This document shows, piece after piece, positions 59,544-64,000 of a stretch of 64,000 nucleotides of DNA. The notes under the pieces were generated by a model that ran no database searches, was not told the origin of the DNA, and saw nothing but the letters and a program-made list of their open reading frames with translations. Made by a program: the position numbers and the translations under genes. The stretch covers positions 124,001-188,000 of the forward strand of contig JAQTTU010000003.1 in the NCBI GenBank assembly GCA_028710605.1. Direction: 5' to 3'. Source of the DNA: Sideroxydans sp. GTDB taxonomy: Bacteria > Pseudomonadota > Gammaproteobacteria > Burkholderiales > Gallionellaceae. How positions within the stretch are numbered: the stretch's first letter is position 1; the number at the start of each line of letters is the position of its first letter.

Positions 59544-61523
59544 ATGATGCGCACGGCCTACGAAAAATCTTTGCCTCAATTCAGATTGAAGCGCAACTTT
59601 CACCTGCGGGTGAAAAACGTTCTGACGACTTCACTTTTTTTAACGCCCTGTCTCGCTTACGCAGTCGGTATCGGCGAAGCTGAAATGCAAAGCCGCCTGG
59701 GCGAACCCTTGCGCGTTCGCGTGGAATTGACGGCTGACAAGTCGGAACATATCGAAAGCGCCTGCTTATCTCTGGCCAAGCCGAACTCGGATGAGGATCA
59801 AAACAGCTTCCTTACCCGCGCACGCATTTCCCTTCTGGCGGCAGCCGGTCGGTCGTATGTCGAAATCCGCACCAATGAACCGTTCAACGAACCGTTCGCC
59901 ATGATGCGCTTACAGATCAAGTGTCCCGGCTCGGGGATGGGGGTCTTCCTCAAGACGCTCGCCATATTGCCCGATCTGCCAGGCGCGACCGAGCTGGCGC
60001 AGAATGCCCCCATCAGCGCCCCGGCAGAAATGCCGGAAAGCGCGCAACCGGCTGCCGACGAGGCTATCGCACCCGGCACAGCCGTTCCCGCCGCGCCGCA
60101 ACCAACCCTTGCCACATTGCCGGAAAATCCCGCACTGCCAACGAACAACGCGATGGCCGCCTCTGCACCGGCGCAGACCGCCAAAGTGGAGACAGCCCCT
60201 GCCGCCCAATTGCCGCCCGTTGTCGCGCCATCGCCGCGCCCCAAAGCCGCGCCTACCCGGCGCAACGGTCTGGAAACCGTACTGGCCAAGCCTCGTTCCC
60301 GCGCGAAACGTCAGGCGCAAAGCGGTCGCTCCAAAGCATTTTACAAACCGGCTTTCAGGCTCAAACTTTCCGGTTCGCTGCTGACTGAATCGCCCGCAGG
60401 AATGACCAGTGAAAAAAGAAAAGCGCTGTTGCGGGAACAGCAAAAAGATCAGGATGCGGACAACCAGACCGCCCAGTATTTAACGCTGCTGCACCAGGTC
60501 AAACTGTTGCAGGAAGAACTGGAAAGCGTAAAACTGCAACTGGCGCAATTGCAAACCACGCCCAGTCTCGCTGCATCATCGGCGGAAGCCGCTTCGGCCA
60601 TCGCGGCAGCACCGGTCGCCGCATCCGCTGCCGAACCGGCGCAGGAAACACCGCCCCGCCCCGTCGCCAACCCGCCCGTCGCGACACCCAGCCAGCCGTC
60701 CTCGTCTCCCTTCGGCAAGATGAACATCGCCTATTTTGTCGCCGAACTGTTTTCTGCGGCATTGATCATTTTGCTGGGCATGCGTTTTATCAGCCGGAGA
60801 AAAACCCATCTGCAAGACGAAGACCTGTTCCAAACATTTACCCCCAAACCCGCGCAAGAGCCAGCGCCCGCCAAACAAAAGATTGAGCCCTCTCTTGCCA
60901 ATGTCCCGCCGTCAGGATTCCTGCGTACCCAGCCGCCTTCCCGTCCGGTAACAACATCGGTGAACACCTATTTCCCGGAGCCGCCGACGGAAACTTCCGA
61001 AGCGGATTTGCTCATGGAAGAAGCGGAGCTTTACAACATCCACGGCCACCCCGACAAAGCCGCCGTTATTCTGGGAGAGATCATCCAGAAATACCCGGAC
61101 AAGAACGAAGCCAGACTGTTGCTGTTGAACATCTATTCGTCCACCGGGAAGAAGCAGGAATTCGAACGCGCCGCCCAAGACCTCATGCGTCTCAATCCCG
61201 ACGAGGCGACCATGCAAACCATTCAAACACTGGAGCGCGTCTTCAATCAAAAGAAACCGCTTAGCACCGGCGAAACCACCGCCAAAATTCCTGCCGCAAA
61301 ACCGACGACCCCGCTGGATCTTGAGTTCGAATTGCCTTCCAGCAGCGAAAAGAAACCCGAGATCAATTTTGAAATCCCCACCCAGAAAATAGCCGTGGCG
61401 GACATCAACTTCGACATCCCCGCCGCCGGGCCGGACACAGACAACCCCGTACCCGCGCCGTCCGGCAAACCGAACCAGGAGATCGCCGTCGATCTGGATG
61501 CGCTGATGAAAAACCTCAAATAA
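59544..61523 (+). CDS. FimV-like protein (N-terminal FimV domain, TM, C-terminal TPR-like region; no LysM seen)
   Basis: YAVGIGEAEMQSRLGEPLRVRVELTADKSEHIESACLSL; EADLLMEEAELYNIHGHPDKAAVILGEIIQKYPDKNEARLLLLNIYSSTG; IAVDLDALMKNLK. Confidence 0.85.
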   Translation: MMRTAYEKSLPQFRLKRNFHLRVKNVLTTSLFLTPCLAYAVGIGEAEMQSRLGEPLRVRVELTADKSEHIESACLSLAKPNSDEDQNSFLTRARISLLAAAGRSYVEIRTNEPFNEPFAMMRLQIKCPGSGMGVFLKTLAILPDLPGATELAQNAPISAPAEMPESAQPAADEAIAPGTAVPAAPQPTLATLPENPALPTNNAMAASAPAQTAKVETAPAAQLPPVVAPSPRPKAAPTRRNGLETVLAKPRSRAKRQAQSGRSKAFYKPAFRLKLSGSLLTESPAGMTSEKRKALLREQQKDQDADNQTAQYLTLLHQVKLLQEELESVKLQLAQLQTTPSLAASSAEAASAIAAAPVAASAAEPAQETPPRPVANPPVATPSQPSSSPFGKMNIAYFVAELFSAALIILLGMRFISRRKTHLQDEDLFQTFTPKPAQEPAPAKQKIEPSLANVPPSGFLRTQPPSRPVTTSVNTYFPEPPTETSEADLLMEEAELYNIHGHPDKAAVILGEIIQKYPDKNEARLLLLNIYSSTGKKQEFERAAQDLMRLNPDEATMQTIQTLERVFNQKKPLSTGETTAKIPAAKPTTPLDLEFELPSSSEKKPEINFEIPTQKIAVADINFDIPAAGPDTDNPVPAPSGKPNQEIAVDLDALMKNLK

Positions 61524-61537
61524 CAAAATCCCCCTCC

Positions 61538-61613
61538 TCCGCAACGCCCGCCAACAGGCGTTCTGCACCATGCACCTCATGGAGATGGCCGTGTCTATTG
61601 GCTTGCCATCAAG
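61538..61613. repeat. Diverged copy of dispersed GATCGCCTATTGACGGGC repeat (inverted)
   Basis: CCGCAACGCCCGCCAACAGGCGTTCTGCACCATGCACCTCATGGAGATGGCCGTGTCTATTGGCTTGCCATCAAG. Confidence 0.8.
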
Positions 61614-61752
61614 TAATAAATTCCAATTCCTCCCCGCATCAACGAATGTCAGCCCGCATCAGTCTTTGCTTGACGGAAGCAAGTGGAAGGTCAAAAATCC
61701 CGCCGTCAGAATTGAAATACCGTTCAACGCAGTTCTATTTGGGGGAGGCAAT

Positions 61753-62682
61753 ATGAACAAGCATCTGGTTGTATGGCTGACTGTTGCAGCAGGTTTCATT
61801 TTTTCCAACGCGTATGCCGCAAGCGGCGAGCAGTGGGAAGTCACCACCAAAACGGAAATGCCCGGCATGCCCGCCGGGATGGGGGATACGACGATGACCG
61901 TGTGCCTCGTCAAGGGTGCGGAAAAAGACCCCAGACAAATGATGCAGCAGGATAGCGACTGCAAAGTCACCGACATGAAAACTGCGGGCAATAAAACCAC
62001 TTGGAAGATGCGCTGCGACAAAAACGGCGAAGTGATGACCGGTACGGGCGAGGTCACGCATAAATCCAGCAGTTATCAGGGCGTGACCAAACTGTCTGGG
62101 AAGTCTGACAGCCAGACTATCAACATGACCGCGAGTTTCAGCGGAAAGCGCATCGGCACGGCGTGCGATTCTTCGGCTGCGCCGGTGGCGACCGTCAAGG
62201 GCATGGAGAACATGAACGACATGATGGGCATGGCGAAATCGCAAATGGCCAGCGCGATGGCCGAGCAATGCGAAGTCTCCAACTATCAAGCCGCCGAATT
62301 AATTTCCAGCAGATTCTTTGGCGACAACGCCGCCTGTCCCGGCAAGGAAAAATTCGCGTGCAAGGTTATCAGCAAGGACGTAAAAAGGAACACCGAAGTC
62401 TATGTCAAGCTGGCGAAGCATGACGACACCTCGGATGTCGCCATCGCCAAGACTTGCGGCATAGATATGGCGGCAGCGACCAAGGCGATTTGTGCCAAAG
62501 TCGATGGCAGCAATTATGAAGAACTCGCCGACTATTGCCCGTCCGAAGCCAAGGCGTTCGAGGCGCAACGCAGCTATTCCAGCACGCCCAGATCAGCCGA
62601 CGTGATTACCGACAACCCGGTCGGCAACACCATCGACAACGTGCAAAAACTGAAAAGCCTGAAAGGCATGTTCGGATTCTGA
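61753..62682 (+). CDS. DUF3617 family periplasmic protein
   Basis: Signal peptide MNKHLVVWLTVAAGFIFSNAYAA; GEQWEVTTKTEMPGMPAGMGDTTMTVCLVKGAEKDPRQMMQQDSDCKVTDMKTAGNKTTWKMRC. Confidence 0.86.
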   Translation: MNKHLVVWLTVAAGFIFSNAYAASGEQWEVTTKTEMPGMPAGMGDTTMTVCLVKGAEKDPRQMMQQDSDCKVTDMKTAGNKTTWKMRCDKNGEVMTGTGEVTHKSSSYQGVTKLSGKSDSQTINMTASFSGKRIGTACDSSAAPVATVKGMENMNDMMGMAKSQMASAMAEQCEVSNYQAAELISSRFFGDNAACPGKEKFACKVISKDVKRNTEVYVKLAKHDDTSDVAIAKTCGIDMAAATKAICAKVDGSNYEELADYCPSEAKAFEAQRSYSSTPRSADVITDNPVGNTIDNVQKLKSLKGMFGF

Positions 62683-62686
62683 TCGC

Positions 62687-63487
62687 GTGGTGAAATTTCT
62701 TTTCGGGGTGTTGCTGTTCTGCCAGGCATTTTCGGCAGCAGCGCACCCCGATGCTTTTTCAAAAGTTGCATCGGCGTATCTGGTCGAGCGCAACGGAGCT
62801 TTACTTCGGGAAAAACAATCTCATCAACGCCTGCCTCCCGCCAGCCTGACCAAGCTGATGACCGCATTGCTGGTGGCAGAGCATAAGCAACCCGATGCAC
62901 TGGTTACCGTGAGCCGGGCTGCCGCGCACGAGACCGGCACGCGCATCGGCCTCAAAGCGGGCGAACTATTTCGCAGCGACGACTTGCTGGCTGCCGCGCT
63001 AATCGCCTCGGCCAATGATGCTTGTCACGCCTTGGCCGATTTTGTCGGCGGCGACCAAATCCGTTTCGAGCAATTGATGAACCGCCGCGCCAAAGAACTG
63101 GGCATGCACGACACCCATTTCGCCAACGCCTGCGGCCACGATGCGCCGGACCACTTTTCCAGCGCGTTCGATTTATCGTTGCTGGCGCACGAAGTGCTCA
63201 AGCATCCGGCGCTGCTGAAATTCACCTCGCAGATCGACGCGCGCATCAGCACACAAGATGGCACGCACAGCTTCCATTTTGAAAACAAGAACGAATTGAT
63301 CGGCCGCTATCCCGGCGCGTTCGGCCTGAAAAGCGGCTTCACCCCCAACGCCGGAAAATGTCTGGTCGCCTTTGCCAAACGCGGCGAGCAGCGCGTGCTG
63401 CTGGTGATGCTGCACGGCAAGAATCGCTGGTGGGATGCGGTGGATATGCTGGATGCGGCGTTTGCCCATGCGCAGCCTGAAAACTGA
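62687..63487 (+). CDS. D-alanyl-D-alanine carboxypeptidase (serine-type, PBP5/6-like)
   Basis: SLTK (SxxK), SAND (SxN), KSG motifs in order; signal peptide. Confidence 0.92.
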   Translation: MVKFLFGVLLFCQAFSAAAHPDAFSKVASAYLVERNGALLREKQSHQRLPPASLTKLMTALLVAEHKQPDALVTVSRAAAHETGTRIGLKAGELFRSDDLLAAALIASANDACHALADFVGGDQIRFEQLMNRRAKELGMHDTHFANACGHDAPDHFSSAFDLSLLAHEVLKHPALLKFTSQIDARISTQDGTHSFHFENKNELIGRYPGAFGLKSGFTPNAGKCLVAFAKRGEQRVLLVMLHGKNRWWDAVDMLDAAFAHAQPEN

Positions 63488-63521
63488 AACAGTGCTTGTG
63501 CTTATCCTCGCCAAGCCCCAG

Positions 63522-63688
63522 CCCGTCATTCCGGCGCAGGCCGGAATCCAGCCACAACAAAAACGCCGCGTAGCGGACAAAACCAACAACTTGCCATGAG
63601 CAGCGATGCAAAAACAAACAGTGAAGTTGCCCCGCTTGCGCGGGAAATTTCCTATCAACTGGATTCCGGCCTGCGCCGGAATGACGGG
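63522..63688. repeat. Inverted repeat CCCGTCATTCCGGCGCAGGCCGGAATCCA...TGGATTCCGGCCTGCGCCGGAATGACGGG
   Basis: Near-perfect arms read directly; right arm inside the next ORF. Confidence 0.92.
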
Positions 63689-64000
63689 CGTTTTACTAGT
63701 GGAAGATTGGCGCAGCTATGGCTCACGCTGGCCGTGTGCATCAGCTACGCCAATGCGTTGACCGGCACGTTCCAGTTCGACGACTACAACGTCATCGTCA
63801 ACGAAGCACAAGTGCATAGCTGGGCAAACTGGTTCGATCATCTCGGCAGCGGCATCCGTCCGCTGCTCAAATTCACTTACACCCTGAACTGGACCCTGGG
63901 CGCGGGCGTGGTCGGTTTTCACCTGACCAATCTGCTGCTTCATCTGGCAAATAGTTTTCTGGTGTATCGCCTCGCGCAGGAGTTCGTGCGGCAACAATGG
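63596..64000 (+). CDS. Multi-pass membrane protein, N-terminal part (TMTC/glycosyltransferase-like; 3' end outside window)
   Basis: Open frame to window end, not in ORF track: MSSDAKTNSEVAPLAREISYQLDSGLRRNDGRFTSGRLAQLWLTLAVCISYANALTGTFQFDDYNVIVNEAQVHSWANWFDHLGSGIRPLLKFTYTLNWTLGAGVVGFHLTNLLLHLANSFLVYRLAQEF; FDDYxxI motif common in TMTC/TPR membrane proteins. Confidence 0.75.
   Translation, partial: MSSDAKTNSEVAPLAREISYQLDSGLRRNDGRFTSGRLAQLWLTLAVCISYANALTGTFQFDDYNVIVNEAQVHSWANWFDHLGSGIRPLLKFTYTLNWTLGAGVVGFHLTNLLLHLANSFLVYRLAQEFVRQQW

Overview
64 kb of chromosomal DNA from a Gram-negative bacterium. Gene content and order look like a betaproteobacterium, possibly Nitrosomonadales/Gallionellaceae (inference only). 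The backbone is conserved housekeeping blocks: ilvE(partial)-Zn-finger protein-waaF; alaS; recX-recA-pncC; metZ-[DUF2442/DUF4160]-purF-cvpA-SPOR-folC-accD-trpA-[hicB]-trpB-trpF-truA-CbiQ-like-fimV-asd-leuB-leuD-entericidin-leuC; grpE-dnaK-dnaJ; moxR-DUF58-DUF4381-batABCD; lemA/GIDE; an EmrAB-type efflux operon with a MarR regulator; dinG; a GspE/PilB-type ATPase plus a FimV-like protein; a DUF3617 protein and a D,D-carboxypeptidase. An accessory island at about 27.2-31.6 kb carries toxin-antitoxin genes and what looks like an integrase-less integron cassette remnant: two attC-like sites, two cassette ORFs (one frameshifted) and one truncated attC. The observations most worth a second look are: (1) an apparently undescribed N-terminal domain (core LLLDxRxDREGFPxEAxxEI) shared by two ankyrin-repeat proteins and the GspE-like ATPase; (2) the attC/cassette remnant; (3) a dispersed, imperfectly palindromic repeat of about 80-95 bp (core GATCGCCTATTGACGGGC) with about 9 copies; (4) a class of facing short-period repeats (CACAGAG, CGCAGATT, CACGGAT, GAGGATT and GAAGGG families); (5) repeats that have become coding sequence inside folC, at the trpF start, at the truA end and in a membrane protein N-terminus; (6) a GIDE-domain protein with a canonical EF-hand loop. 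All calls come from reading the sequence and supplied translations; no database search was run.
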